A stretch of 64,000 bases of DNA from assembly GCA_016169945.1 (NCBI GenBank), contig JADLSH010000198.1:682001-746000 (forward strand), written 5' to 3'. This DNA is from Trachythela sp. YZ-2020 (Eukaryota; Cnidaria; Anthozoa; Malacalcyonacea; Clavulariidae). Position 1 is the first letter of the stretch. Every line of letters starts with the position of its first letter. Positions 44,954 through 56,205 of this stretch are shown piece after piece. Made by a program: the position numbers and the translations under genes. The notes under the pieces were generated by a model. The model was not told the origin of the DNA, did no database searches, and saw only the letters and a program-made list of their open reading frames with translations.

Positions 44954-45812
44954 TCAGTGTGCCCTCATGCAATGCAATTTATTGCATCTTATACTTTCTC
45001 TCTGGCAAATGCCAGAAAATGTTACTAAAATCTGTTTAATTCTGCTTCTTTTCCTTCTTCTTCTTGGGTAAAGGCTCTTCCTAATAGTAGCCCATCGTGA
45101 CTCACCCGCTTTTCGTCGTGATCCAACATTCCCTCGTGACACAAGGCCGGCATTTCTTTGGATCTGCAAAATACGGTCATTGTATCCAAACTGGACTGCA
45201 TCCGGGTTGTCAGATCTTCGCCCGCGTTGTCTTTGGTGGCCAAAGTATTCCTCAAGGCAGTCTTGCATGAAGCGCTCAGTGAGGACATATGATACTCCAT
45301 TCCTAACAAAAACTTGGTGCATTCAATCAGACTGTTCACTGACATTTGTAGACCTTCATATGTCTGAATTGAGATAAACATTCGTGTCATCCCGTCTGGG
45401 GTGAAACCTTCTCTCTTGCTGATCGCTTCTTTCCAGTCAACAAAGTACTGAAGAAAAGTGTCAGTCAACCACACAAAGCGTGGATCATCACATTTCTCAT
45501 AAGGTGCCAGGAGTGGGTTCTGCTTTCTCTGATGCTCATGACCCGATCGAACATTGCAACAATCAAAGAAGTCGTTCATCAGCTGACAGAAAGTTGCGGT
45601 TTCTGAGACTTCTTCCAGGGCATGCTTCTTCGGAGGGCTTCTGCCATAGATTTGGAAAGAATTTGCACTGCCAAATTAACCCTCATTTTAGCATACGATG
45701 TTAAATGAATATGCTCGATGGTCAACTTTGGCAGTTGGTGGAGGCCCAAGTCTAGATCTGCAAAATAGCATCTAGAAATGTGCTCCACAGCAAATTCTTT
45801 CCATTTCTCCAA
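44954..45812 (-). pseudogene. P-like transposase, C-terminal part, frameshifted
   Basis: Minus strand, three frames in succession. 45579-45812 includes LTSYAKMRVNLAVQILSKSM. 45025-45579 covers the FNDFFD-type block (MNDFFDCCNVRSGHEH), then TYEGLQMSVNSLIECTKF. 44954-45322 holds YVLTERFMQDCLEEYFGHQR and NPDAVQFGYNDR, the end of the P-element catalytic domain. Joining order is clear from the family, but stops and shifts lie between, so no intact product. Confidence 0.75.
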
Positions 45813-46093
45813 AGGTACCTTGTTCCACCTGTGCCAGAACTGTGCAGATTACCTAAAATAAAACATATATAATAAACTACAGGGCACCTACATGTATGTA
45901 GTTCTCATAATCTTATGATACACAGTATAGTAAAGGAGACAAAAATTTTGTTCACCCACTGAATGGCAGTACACTAAAACAATGTCTGGCAATCAGGGTG
46001 CAGTGGTTACTGAAAACGTAACAAAGTTTGGGTATTTGACCTCTCATTGTACATGCGCAACTTGGCAGGCTCTTTAACCCATTAAGCTGCAGA

Positions 46094-46132
<39 letters not shown>

Positions 46133-46207
46133 AGTAAAAAAAATAAGTAGGGAGCATTGAGGCTCAATGGGTTAATGCGCAAGCCTATCCCCTTGAAAAG
46201 TAAAGTT

Positions 46208-46441
46208 AGCCTAACGCCCAGTTTACATACACTGTCAAAGTTTCTGTGATCACAGTAGGAATGTTGCATTGGTAAATTCTAAGTTTTGAAGGATTCGTCA
46301 GACATGTTTGAGGAAAATGATTTAGTGTTTAACACTTATTCAGTTGCCTCAAACATTTCTTACAAATCCTTCAAAAATTAGAATTTACTGTCTAAATTCC
46401 TAATGTGATCACAGAAACTTTGATAGTGTAAACCGAGCTTA
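46208..46441. mobile_element. MITE inside the P-like element
   Basis: Arms with TCAAAGTTTCTGTGATCACA at both ends, inverted, around CTCAAACAT/ATGTTTGAG. Outer borders GCCCAGTTTACA and TGTAAACCGAGC. Confidence 0.75.
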
Positions 46442-46693
46442 AAGCCGGGTTACAGTCCGTTCTGCGCATCGGTTCTGCTCATAACAAAGGTAGACTACTG
46501 GATTTCAAAATTGCAAATTTCGCATGTTTTGTATATTTCTGAACATAAACACTAGCTCATACTTATTTAAAAGTATAGCGAACCAAAATAGTGTTAAATT
46601 TTCTGACAGTTCATAATATTTTAAGAAATATAGCAGTTCAAAATGTAAACAAAGCGTTTGTTTACATTACGGACTGTAACCCGGCTTTAAATA
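46441..46693. mobile_element. TTAA-bordered MITE inside the P-like element
   Basis: TTAA, AGCCGGGTTACAGTCCG at left and CGGACTGTAACCCGGCT, TTAA at right. Abuts the preceding MITE at its left border and runs into transposase coding at its right. Confidence 0.85.
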
Positions 46694-47164
46694 AAAGCAT
46701 CCTTAATATATTACCTCTTGTTGTTTTCATCAAATGTGGTACATCTGCAAAGAACCAAATATTCCTTTGTGGTGCAAATAGATTGATGGTCTTGTTCAAA
46801 ATCTTTGATTCCTCACCCATAATATGCTTGTGCAGTCGATAAAACTTCCGGTTAGCTGACATTCCATCACTTGAAGTTGCAACAACATGGAGATCACAAT
46901 TCAGTTCTAATATTCCAACTGCTCGCCAAAAAGTGGGGCCAATTGATACGAGACCACTGTTTGTGTGAGAAAATATGCCAACATAAATTTTAGAGTGGTT
47001 TGGACACCTCTAATCATGAATGCAAGAACATGGGTAGCAACTTCAAGCTCTTCGAACGTTGAATAATCCAAATCAGGGTCACCAAGCGAGGTAAAACCAA
47101 TCAATTTGCCTGAGTGTTTGTCAAAAACAAGCTTTCCCTTGATTTTCATTTCGTCAAACACCAA
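46662..47164 (-). pseudogene. P-like transposase, central catalytic part, frameshifted
   Basis: 47164-46907 encodes MVFDEMKIKGKLVFDKHSGK and IGFTSLGDPDLD, the RNase H-like core around a catalytic Asp of P transposases. The frame shifts near 46920 (family continuation WRAVGILELN), then 46862-46662 gives YRLHKHIMG and IWFFADVPHLMKTTRGNI, where the Asp of FFADVPHLMK is typical. Right of 47164 the coding is broken by a MITE. Confidence 0.78.
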
Positions 47165-47334
47165 AACGACATATCTACCAGCACCTTCATAACAATAACA
47201 ATAATAACTTTTACTCTGGATTGCTACTCCTAAGCACTTTACAAATAGGTCCTACAAAGCTAACCTAATTCTTAATAATTAAAATTTAACTCATTAACCA
47301 ATTGAGTGGCAACACTATCCCCCTGGGGCCGGTT

Positions 47335-47888
47335 GTTCGAAGGTCGGATAGTGCTATCCACCGGATAGTGATTTTTCAACCTTGGTAAAATGCTTGAAGT
47401 AATAGTTCAAATACGAGACAGAGGACTTTACCGGGATTTCAAAGTCCGAGTGCTTTTGAAAAGGCGAGCCGTAGGCGAGCCTCGATTAATGCACGAGGAC
47501 TTTGAAATCTCGGTAAAGTCCGACGTCGAGTATTTGAACTACTTCTAAAACTCGCTAATTTACATAATTTCAAAGTACTAGTACTTTAAAAAAATTTCAA
47601 AGTACTAGTACTTTAGAAAAATTTCAAAGTGCCCGTAGAATGTCTTCCTCTAGTTTCAAAATACTCATTAAACATTGATTTCTTTTGTGTTTTCTTCATG
47701 AATTATTAATGAGTTTTAGAAAAACTATGAAACTACGGATATAGACGACACAAGAAGTACGAAAGACATTTAACTTATAAATACTAAACTTTGATACGAG
47801 TTATACCAATCAACGATTGACTTAACAAAGCTTGAAAAATCACTATCCGATGGATAGCGCTATCCAACCTTCGAACAACCGGTCCCAG
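47335..47888. mobile_element. MITE with 55-bp arms inside the P-like element
   Basis: Left TGGGGCCGGTTGTTCGAAGG with GGATAGTGATTTTTCAA, and the right end is the inverted counterpart. The interior contains AAAGTACTAGTACTTT repeats and a shared GAGGACTTTGAAATC-type inverted segment. It separates two transposase blocks. Confidence 0.82.
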
Positions 47889-48322
47889 ATGAGTACAATC
47901 GTCAGAGTAAAATAATAAAGTGGGGCACATCGGAGTGTATTGTCGCTAAAGGGTTAACAGCTAGAATGCATACCGTAAACTGGGGTGACTAAGGTGGTCA
48001 AAGTCACCCAATTTTCAAAGTCACCCCAGTTTACAGTAGGTCTGATTACCCAATTGAGTGGCAGCACTATCCCCCTGATGAGTAAAATTGTCTGGCATTA
48101 GACAGAGTAAAATAATAAAGTAGGGCACACGGGGGTGCATTGCCGCTTAAGGGTAAGTTAATTAAGCATAGATATCTATGGGGTTAAGGCACTAATGTTC
48201 TCTTTTGCACAAGTACCGTAATATTGTGTTACATTATGTATGCAGACTAGAGTAAAATCATTTGGCAGAGTAAAACTATCTGGCATTTGACAGAATAAAG
48301 TAACAAAAGAACATATTGTGCC

Positions 48323-48979
48323 TTAATATGTTACTAGAAGAATAAACATAATACCTTCATAGGTCTTTACAATCGACTTTAGCAGCTCAATGTTCCCCAA
48401 CACAAAACCGCTACCTGGTTTGAAGTGGTTACGATAGTCTCGTAATGTTCTTTCATGGGGCAAATAAAGAATACCATCTGGATTCTGTTCACTCTTTCTC
48501 AATTCATTGTACACTGATGATGACTTTGCATGTATTGAGAGGCAGAACTCGATAAAATGCGGATGCCATCTTTGACTATACTTGTTTGTCATCATTGCCT
48601 TCTGTTGCTGTTCGAATACTAGTCTCATGTGCGGGGTAGTTTGCAAATTGGTTTGGTCTAAGATTGATAGAAATGATTTGCTCATCTCATCATCAATCCT
48701 TACACCATGGAGCTGATCTCTTCTTCCATTCTTTTAATTCGCTCTTCAAGCTGTGTGCATTTCAGTTCGGCCTCTTTCAATTTCAGTCTTTCGTCTTTTA
48801 CTGTTGCCTGTAGTTTAGCGGACGAACATTTGCTTAGTGGTGCTTTACGTTTTGCAGGAGAGACAGGAGTCACAGGACCATATACAGTTGTATGAACCAC
48901 AGGATTAGCTTCCTTTTTCATTTTCTCATCAATTTTACAACAAGGTCTACACTTATTAGTTCCTTGTTCAACAAGTACC
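48323..48979 (-). pseudogene. P-like transposase, coiled-coil and pre-catalytic part
   Basis: Continues from the THAP exon in another frame: a Cys-rich CEVLVEQGTNKCRPC, then a leucine-rich coiled coil (KLKEAELKCTQLEERIKRM). One base shift at about 48695 is followed by MSKSFLSILDQTN, RWHPHFIEFCLSIHAKS and LPHERTLRDYRNHF, a standard P-transposase block. Ends near 48340 at a possible donor. Confidence 0.75.
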
Positions 48980-49837
48980 TCACACTTTAAAGATCTTCTT
49001 ACTTGGCAGTAATTCACTGGAGATTGTTGCTTCGCGGCAACTAACGGGATAACATGCAAAAGGTTTCATCGGAAACGCGTTGTTCCGGCTCGACGGAAAT
49101 AAGGAAATTCCACAGCAGATCTCAAGACCACACAACAGATCGTGCAAGTCCTTGTATTTACATAATAGGCGCGAGATACCCGTTGGAAATAATGCAGATG
49201 TGTCAGGCACTGTAGCTCCATAAACAGACACAGTTACTTCTAAAGTTTCTTCGATTTGTATGTAATATTTTGGGATAAGATATCCTTGCTCGCGCATTTC
49301 AACGATTATGTTGGTGTCCGAAACGTTTACAGTCCAGCCATGCAAGTACAAATACTCGCGTTTAAAATACGTTTTCAAATCGTCGAATGATGGAGTTTTA
49401 TCGGCACGAGACGCCGAAGCTGTACTTGTAGATGGCGCATCATGACGAACAATAGTCCTTCTTTGCTGTGGTGTTGAAGATCCAGGCAGACTATCCAATG
49501 TTTTCACTGGCAAATTTAATGTGGGAACAGATCCAGTCTGAAGCCTTTTTCGTATTTTCTCATCACCGTGTGCATCAGTGAAGGGAAATGATTCGATGCA
49601 ATCTTGCTCAAAGTGAACTTCACAAAGGAAAATATTGTGCTTCACAAACCTTTCCTTTAGATCACTTGTTTCTTGTCTTGTACGAAGAATGGCAGTCTTC
49701 CAAGCTTCTCTAGCCTCGAGTTTAAGCAGTGATGTGTGCTCGGAGTCCGACGACTTTGGAAAAGGTATTCGAAATAAACTTATCCCCTCGTATCGTCTAC
49801 TGTGTGGACAATTGAGGAAAGCGCAGTTTTGCGGCAT
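48980..49837 (-). pseudogene. P-like transposase, THAP domain and linker
   Basis: The likely start is MPQNCAFLNCPH (ATG at 49837). An earlier in-frame ATG at 49906 adds 23 residues unlike a THAP start. The THAP zinc finger runs to about residue 90: Cys-x4-Cys (CAFLNC), a Trp in EAREAWKTAI, Cys-x2-His (CEVH), and the closing GSVPTLNLP box. THAP domains recognise the transposon ends. The reading goes off family pattern by about 49060, where the frame changes. Confidence 0.82.
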
Positions 49838-50063
49838 GATATATTCACGACTATCATAACGCGAATATAAATTAGCGAATAAATGAATATTTGTGAATGA
49901 ATCCATCGCATATCGTGTTTCACCTCTATGGTTTCACATAGCACAATGGGTCTTTGTGTCGCTTTACGATCACGTGATTTTTTTAACCGGAAGTTTCAAC
50001 ATAATTGTGACGCGCAGAGAATTTAATAGGGAGTTTCCTATCCTCCTTATTCCACTATCTATG

Positions 50064-50070
50064 ATCTGGT
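50064..50070. repeat. Target duplication, right (ATCTGGT)
   Basis: Abuts the right end of the P-like element and matches 42374-42380. Confidence 0.75.
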
Positions 50071-50184
50071 TGCTGAGAGTAGGGGTGTTCGGTATGAGAA
50101 AGTTTCGGTATCGGAAAACCGGAAAAATTATACCGATATTATCGGTATACCGGTTTTTGGGCCCGCTTTAATTACAGCCACATT

Positions 50185-50505
50185 CGCGTTTTCACACATC
50201 AATTTGGACAAGCGCATAGTAGACAGATTTCAAGGTGTCTTGATCCGTATATTCTTTCATTCTTTTTAAGGCGCTAATACCGGCAGATATTTTACTCGAT
50301 ATATGATCAATATGATTGTTCCATGCTAAATTTTCGTCCAGTTGAACTCCAAGAGCTTTTGTTACTCGAACTCTTTTTATCGGCTCATCTCCAACGAAAA
50401 CATTGGGTTCTGAACTCAAGTTTTTAATATTATAGGGAGAGCCGATCAAAAGGTATTCAGTTTTGACAACATTCAGACAGAGTTTATTTGCTGAAAGCCA
50501 CTAAC
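50185..50505 (-). pseudogene. LINE RT C-terminal fragment
   Basis: Minus-strand pieces include LSANKLCLNVVKTEYLLIGS, then TKALGVQLDENLAWNNHID and SAGISALKRMKEY, the thumb region of a Jockey/CR1-type RT. No other domain remains. A short palindromic ACCGATATTATCGGTATACC lies just left, at 50132-50151. Confidence 0.75.
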
Positions 50506-50997
50506 ACTAATGTGTTAATTACTAAAACTAACATAATCTGAAAGTAGAAAGATCAAAATATATGAAAACCCCGATACCTTGTGAATAAAACCTAAAAATA
50601 CCGAGTTGTACCAGAGAATTTGACACCTGAATTTTTGAAAACTGTATCGATCCACCTTAAGTTGGTTTTGTCGTCATGTGAAGTTTGCCACGTAATTTTC
50701 GAATGTCATAAACGTGAATGCGAAACAACAAAAAGTTCGAGATAGCGGGATTCGAGATATCTGAATCAGTGTCAAATTACAAAAAGATAAAACTATTACT
50801 AATTACAAAGAGATTTTAAAGGAAATTAAATTACGCCCTGGTTATAGGTCCGACACCGGACCTTTAAGTTCTACGGTTATAGATCCGACATTACTTAAAT
50901 CACAAGTTGACTAGATTGTAGAATATTCGTGCTCTTTCAAAAATGACTAATCATATAACTTAGACTTTAATTCAGCGTCAGCCACGGACATATAGAA

Positions 50998-51165
50998 CAA
51001 ATTGAGGGTTGCTTCGCGTGTGCCTAAAAGATATAAACAAAATCTCGACGTTTCGAGATCCTACGTCCTACTAATTTCTCCTGACGAAGGGCTTTAGCTC
51101 GAAACGTCGAGATTTTGTTTATATCTTTTAGGCACACGCGAAGCAACCCTCAATTTGTTCTTTAA
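50998..51165 (+). mobile_element. Head-to-head Penelope-like repeats with hammerhead-like motif
   Basis: Two inverted copies of the sequence seen at 8185-8260, AACAAATTGAGGGTTGCTTC at left and its complement at right, form a near-perfect palindrome. The right copy holds CTGACGA, AGGGCTTTAGCTC and GAAACGTC in order at 51081-51108, the hammerhead core pattern. The left copy is cut before CTGACGA. Confidence 0.6.
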
Positions 51166-51295
51166 TCATATAACTGTCTCGTTCTCTAAAAACAATAAAA
51201 ATACCTTTTCAGGCAGTTCAATAACCAAAATAAACAAAGTAGGCTATTATTCATATGCAGTATAAAGCGGCAATTTTTGCGTGTTGTTTTCAAGC

Positions 51296-51366
51296 CGTCG
51301 CTCGTAGTCTAGCGGGAAAATATTGACATTCCAACGCAAAGCGCCCGAGTTCGAATCCCCGCAAGT
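51296..51366 (+). mobile_element. tRNA-like sequence, not functional
   Basis: GCTCGTAGTCTAGCGGGAAA resembles an A box and GAGTTCGAATCCC is a perfect-looking B box, but the T stem and acceptor do not pair. Probably a SINE head or tRNA pseudogene. Confidence 0.4.
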
Positions 51367-52076
51367 GCACCTTTTTTCACAATTTAATATTTTCAGATTT
51401 CAGCAATCTATGTTTTTTTCGTATTCTCTGTGATGAAGGACTGATGTTTGCATGTGTTTAGGTTTTAGTTTAGGGAAGCAATTCGTAAATTTTAATTTTG
51501 ACAACCGGACAGTAAGTAAGCAAGTTAGTGAAAGGTGAATGAATGAATGAATGAATAAATGAATAACTTTATTTAACCACGCTGACCCCGTCAACCGAAG
51601 CTGCTTTCCACAGGGGGCGTATAAAAAATAGGAATACAGTATTAGTTATTTACAAAATATGAGGCACAGTTACAGTATCCAACAAGCAACATAGCATATT
51701 CAAATTATTTACAAAATATGAGATATATTGTCTAAAAAGTAATAAAATTTATGAATAAGTAACACTTTTCGCCAGGTATGAGCCAATGGCCTTACTCTTG
51801 TCAGCATATCCAGTAAATCACGTGCTTCAAGAGGAGAGTCGGATCCGACAAATCGGGTCGTGTGAACCAGCCTTAAATAGGTTTTGCATGTATACTGTAT
51901 ATTCCATATTTAGTATTCTTGCAATTAGTATAGTAAAAGTTTGTAGTTTTGTAGAGTTTTTACCAATTATATATTTTCTTTTGTAAATATAGATGTAGCC
52001 TATACTTTTTTTACTGTGGAAAACAGTTCTTATGAAATATATTTTCAAATAATAATAGTATCTTTCACTATACAAT

Positions 52077-52320
52077 TACTTTATGGTTTCCGTGTTTGGA
52101 TGGCCTGATCCAAACACGCGGGAATGTTGCGAGAGTTAAGAAAAGCGCGCGAAATCTCGAGCCGAAGGCGAGTGATTTTGCGAGCTTTTCTTAACTCGAG
52201 CAACATTCCCAAGTGTTTGGATCAGGCCATCCAAACACGGAAACCATAAAGTAATTGTTTTATAAAATAACAACAACACGATAGTCTTCCGTGTTTGGAT
52301 GGCCTGATCCAAACACGGGT
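52077..52320. mobile_element. Foldback repeat next to C2CD5 exon 9
   Basis: GTTTCCGTGTTTGGATGGCC and TGATCCAAACACG at left face their complement at 52220-52250. A third, partial unit follows at 52289-52318. It includes GAGCCGAAGGCGAG and a GTTGCGAG...CTCGAGCAAC hairpin. It ends 50 bp before the exon 9 acceptor. Confidence 0.8.
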
Positions 52321-52369
52321 TTCGACCAATCAGAGCACGCGTTATATACATGTTATTTTATAATTATAG

Positions 52370-52525
52370 ATACCAGCAATACTTTGATTTGGAAGGTGAA
52401 TCTGGCATCGTAGTTCGTGGTATTGGCACGTGCGTTTTTCTACGGAAAATATATGCTGCTTCTTCTCCATCAACTCCAACTAGTTTTCCTACATCTCCAA
52501 GAGAAGACGCAGGCGAAATTGACTT
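52370..52525 (+). CDS. C2CD5: C2CD5 exon 9 (residues 221-273)
   Basis: Phase 2 to 2 (acceptor AATTATAG|, donor GACTT|GTAAGT). First half QQYFDLEGESGIVVRGIGTC is strongly conserved. The second half is Ser/Thr/Pro rich (AASSPSTPTSFPTSPRED), as in the variable linker of the family. Confidence 0.95.
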
Positions 52526-55500
52526 GTAAGTGCTAGCTTTATAGATGCTGTATTCAGGCATCATTAGCGAGCTTAAGCAAGCGACGTTTTTGTCAACACG
52601 GACGTCAGATTGCCGAGGGAGGACTGGATTAAAAATTGTGTTTGTATCAGTTTGTGGTAATCTTCAACACATATGACAAAACATAAGATTTTTAAAGTTT
52701 TTTGCTTCCTTACACGAGCGCTATGATGCAAAATGCTGCCAAAATTAGATATACCAATTTTCGGGTGACGTCCATTTTGACACAAACGTCGCTTGCTTAA
52801 GCTCACTATTAACATGCGCGAGCGCCGCTCGCTGGCACTTTTTGGATTTGTGCACGCGCACTTCAAAATCCTGTCATTTATATATAGAAATATTTAGCTC
52901 TCAAAACCTAAAATACGATGTAATTTTGCTGGCATATTTTTAAGTTATGAATTATTCTCGCAGGCACTAAATAATACTAACAAGACGCCTGCTGAAGCGT
53001 TCACACTGGGCCCGGGTTGCAAAATTCACGACCTGTCCTATAGTATTGAACAGACGAATATTCAAGACAAAATTTGACAATACTTCAACTATGCAATTTC
53101 ATGTTGAATTTTTTAATTATTATTATTATTAAAACAATATTTAGAGAGGGTATATATACACCATTATTACCTATTTGGTATTCTACCTAACCGCCCTCAC
53201 TAATTACTATATTTTACAAGATTTTTAAGTTGGGAATCTATGATAAAAGAAAGAAAGACAAAAATTTACAAGAATTTCAATTACTATGTTAAATTCGATA
53301 AAGTGGGACATGCATATTTGACTGTACATATTAACTAAATTTGGCTAAAGCATTGACATCTAACTAAATTTCTACATCAGTACAGGCGAATTGTTCAAGT
53401 TTGTCAAGATGATTGTTTAAATCATGCCTTCTGATTGCAAGGAATTGAATAGCAAAACGCCACTATAGTCAAAACGATAGTTTCGTTTTTGCAAACTCCG
53501 TGTTAACTTTTGGAACCCTTAAATCAGTGCTAGCTATCTAGTGTTTACATCATACGTTTCGCGGGCGAAATATATTGCACATATTAATATTGCATATAAG
53601 AACTTTGCATTGTCACGTTTTTGAGAACAACTAAATACAATAAAAAGATGTGAAATTAATATAAGAATGTCAAACCTTGTCATATATTTGTTAGTCTTGT
53701 TATTTACATCGAAGACAAAGACAGGGTTCAAACTGGCGGTAACCGAATCCAAGGCCGAATTTTCGCTATAATTTCCAGCGATTTTACCAACAATAACATG
53801 CTATTGAATAGCAAAGAGTCTATAATGAACATTTAATGTACACTGTGTTGTAACAACACTGTAGTTTAATTAAAAAAAAGCCTGTTATTAATGCGTGATT
53901 TCAAGAAAAAAATCCCTTATATAACATATCGCCCACTCTTAAACGGCGGCCATTTTGAATCATCGAGGATGTTAACCGGGCACTTGTACTGCAATACATG
54001 GGTCACACCAAATAATTATTAAAATTGTTAAAATTGTTTGACGCCCCATTGTTGTCGAGGCCAGTATCACTAAACTAGAAATACATGCATGCAGAATCCC
54101 CTCGACCATTCAAACACACAATTTACTCCCCGAAAAGTTATTATAACATGAAGTACTGAGTCGATCACTGTAACCATGGTAACACGAAACACTGTATATT
54201 TCTTTTATTTTGTACAAAATGGTAAAATATTGATACGATTTGTTAATTTTAACTATAAAATTATCAATTGCCCAACTATATAAAGTAGGTATGTTATTAT
54301 GTACTCTTTTAGCTTTGATTTACTGTAAAATTCAACCTTAGAAGTCTCACAAAATCTTCAACTGTACGTTTTTTTAACAGTATTTTTTATACTTCTTTTC
54401 GCATTTGTTTTTGAGATTTAATATGTTGTTTCTTATTCTATAACGTATTTGAATTAATACTAAAATACCTTTTAAGATTAATCAATGTTGTATTGACCAC
54501 ACAGGATGACCTACGCATTTTCAAATCCACAAACTATAATATACTGCATGCCAATACGGCAAAAGCAAGTATACAAAATAGACACTTACGCGTTTAAAAC
54601 GCTTTAAAACTCGAAAATCTTGTCTTTCTTCGGTCTTTTCACTGTTTTTTTTCTTCTGTTCCTCTAAATAATTTTCATTTATCTCGTTTTAGAGACTTAG
54701 CTTGTCTGTTTATGCCCCGAGTACAAAACAGTTTTTTCTCGGCCTGAACTCGCGCATGCGCATAACGTAGAAAACCGTCCATTGCATAATGGCGGACAAC
54801 TTTGCATTCCGCTATGTTGTCACATACCCGGGTGTAAATATCCGAGCGGAATTAGTACCCTCGCACGGCGCTTCGCGCCGGCTCGGGGATAAAGTCTTAC
54901 ATAGATATTAAAGATTGTTTCATTTAATTTGCTTAGCACATACTTATAGTAATTTTAAATGCACGAAGAAAATTCGCTTTCATATCTTTCATAGCCGAGT
55001 GGGATCATTTTCGCAGTTCAAGAACAGAAATTGCAGTCCATAATTGATTTGATCTGCCGAAGAGAAAATAGTTTGTCAGGCCATATTTCGAACCCTCCAA
55101 AAAGCATGTAGCTAGTTATCTAAGCCTGGAGTTAATAGCTATGTGTACGCCAGCATAGCATAGCTCCATTCGAAGAGTGGCTGCCTCCACAAAAATAAGA
55201 TCTACAGGCATGAAGCAGTCAGCGTGTAGTGTTTACGCGCTTGGGCTTATTTAAGACTGACCTAGGACGGACCTAAAACCACTCCAAGCATTTGAGGTAG
55301 TCTGAGACGCAGATCTTAGGTCAGTTATATAGGTAAGTCTCAGGTCAGGTATATAGTGTAAACATGTTTGGATTATCCCAAGACTAATTTCCATAACGAC
55401 ATCCCTGATATCATAAATCAGCGGAGTTGTGACTTTTACTTCATTTGGCGTATAATGATCCAATTTGTTGGACTCGGGTTTTTTTACCGTAGTAGTGTAA

Positions 55501-56110
55501 ACGCACCATGTCAGGACCCAGATATACTGTATAGGTACTTCTCAGGTAAATCTCATGTCAATGTCATGGAGTCATAAGTGTATACACGCACGGCTGTAGG
55601 AGTTGAAGCAGTGGCGGTATTCGTGAAAAACTGGAGGCGCAAATTTAGATTGCCAACGTATTTCCACCCTTTTGTTGTTGCTGCAAATTTCAATCCTCAA
55701 GTCTTTTTGCAACCATTTATGCTAATTTATTTCCCCAGCTCGTTCACTCCAATTTTATATACATGTCATAACATATTTTCAAGGCCCGCATGGTCTAAGA
55801 AATTCAGCACTCTCCCCATAATAACACTGCCATTATGTATATCACAATTTAGTTTGATTTTGTAATGGAATATTTTGCTGAAACCCCACTTTCGAGTACC
55901 AGTATATGTGTGTGAAATAAATTCACAAAATAAATGCCCGGTTCATCAATTTGCTCATAACTTGATGCTCAAAAGTTTTTTAATTAAAAATAAACATAAA
56001 TAACATCTATACTAATTATTTATTGTCGAAGAGATTACGTTTAACCCAAGTTGTTTAACCCAAGTTATTGTTCCATTTGGCTCATCAGCTTTTTATGTTC
56101 TATTTTTCAG
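52526..56110 (+). other. C2CD5: C2CD5 intron 9
   Basis: 3.6 kb with no recognised gene. At 52565-52805 weak inverted segments (AAGCAAGCGACGTTTxTGTC / complement) suggest a worn MITE. The rest is AT-rich. Confidence 0.5.
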
Positions 56111-56205
56111 GATATCAGCCGATCCTTCAAAATCGTTTCCACACAATGTTCAAAGAAAAAGGAGAACTTCGTCTACTGATTCAGATGGTAGTTCACCTCT
56201 GAAAG
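56111..56205 (+). CDS. C2CD5: C2CD5 exon 10 (residues 273-305)
   Basis: Phase 2 to 1 (acceptor TTTTTCAG|, donor AAAG|GTTAAT). Encodes a low-complexity Ser/Lys linker (RKRRTSSTDSDGSSPLK) that aligns in position and style with the family's Ser-rich region. Confidence 0.88.

Larger units (their letters stand above)
42381..50063. mobile_element. P-superfamily DNA transposon, complete ends, decayed, with two convergent genes
   Basis: Begins CATAGATAGTGGAATAAGAA and ends in its inverted counterpart. The first 32 bases match with two differences, and further inverted blocks (TATGTTGAAA, CACGTG, TAAAGCGACACAAA) continue to about 100 bp in. Flanked by ATCTGGT. CA...TG ends fit the P superfamily, as does the THAP-type transposase read leftward from the right end. 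A second gene with a C2H2 finger reads rightward from the left end. Both have frameshifts, and MITEs have landed inside (44328-44474, 46208-46441, 46441-46693, 47335-47888), so the element is dead. It occupies C2CD5 intron 8. Confidence 0.88.

Noticed and set aside
51296..51366. Functional tRNA gene
   Set aside because: B box present, but acceptor and T arms do not pair.
40036..51871. One 11.8-kb TTAA element spanning C2CD5 exons 7 and 8
   Set aside because: The matching inverted ends are more simply two separate fragments of the same MITE family. Transposition of coding exons would leave the gene non-collinear, which it is not.
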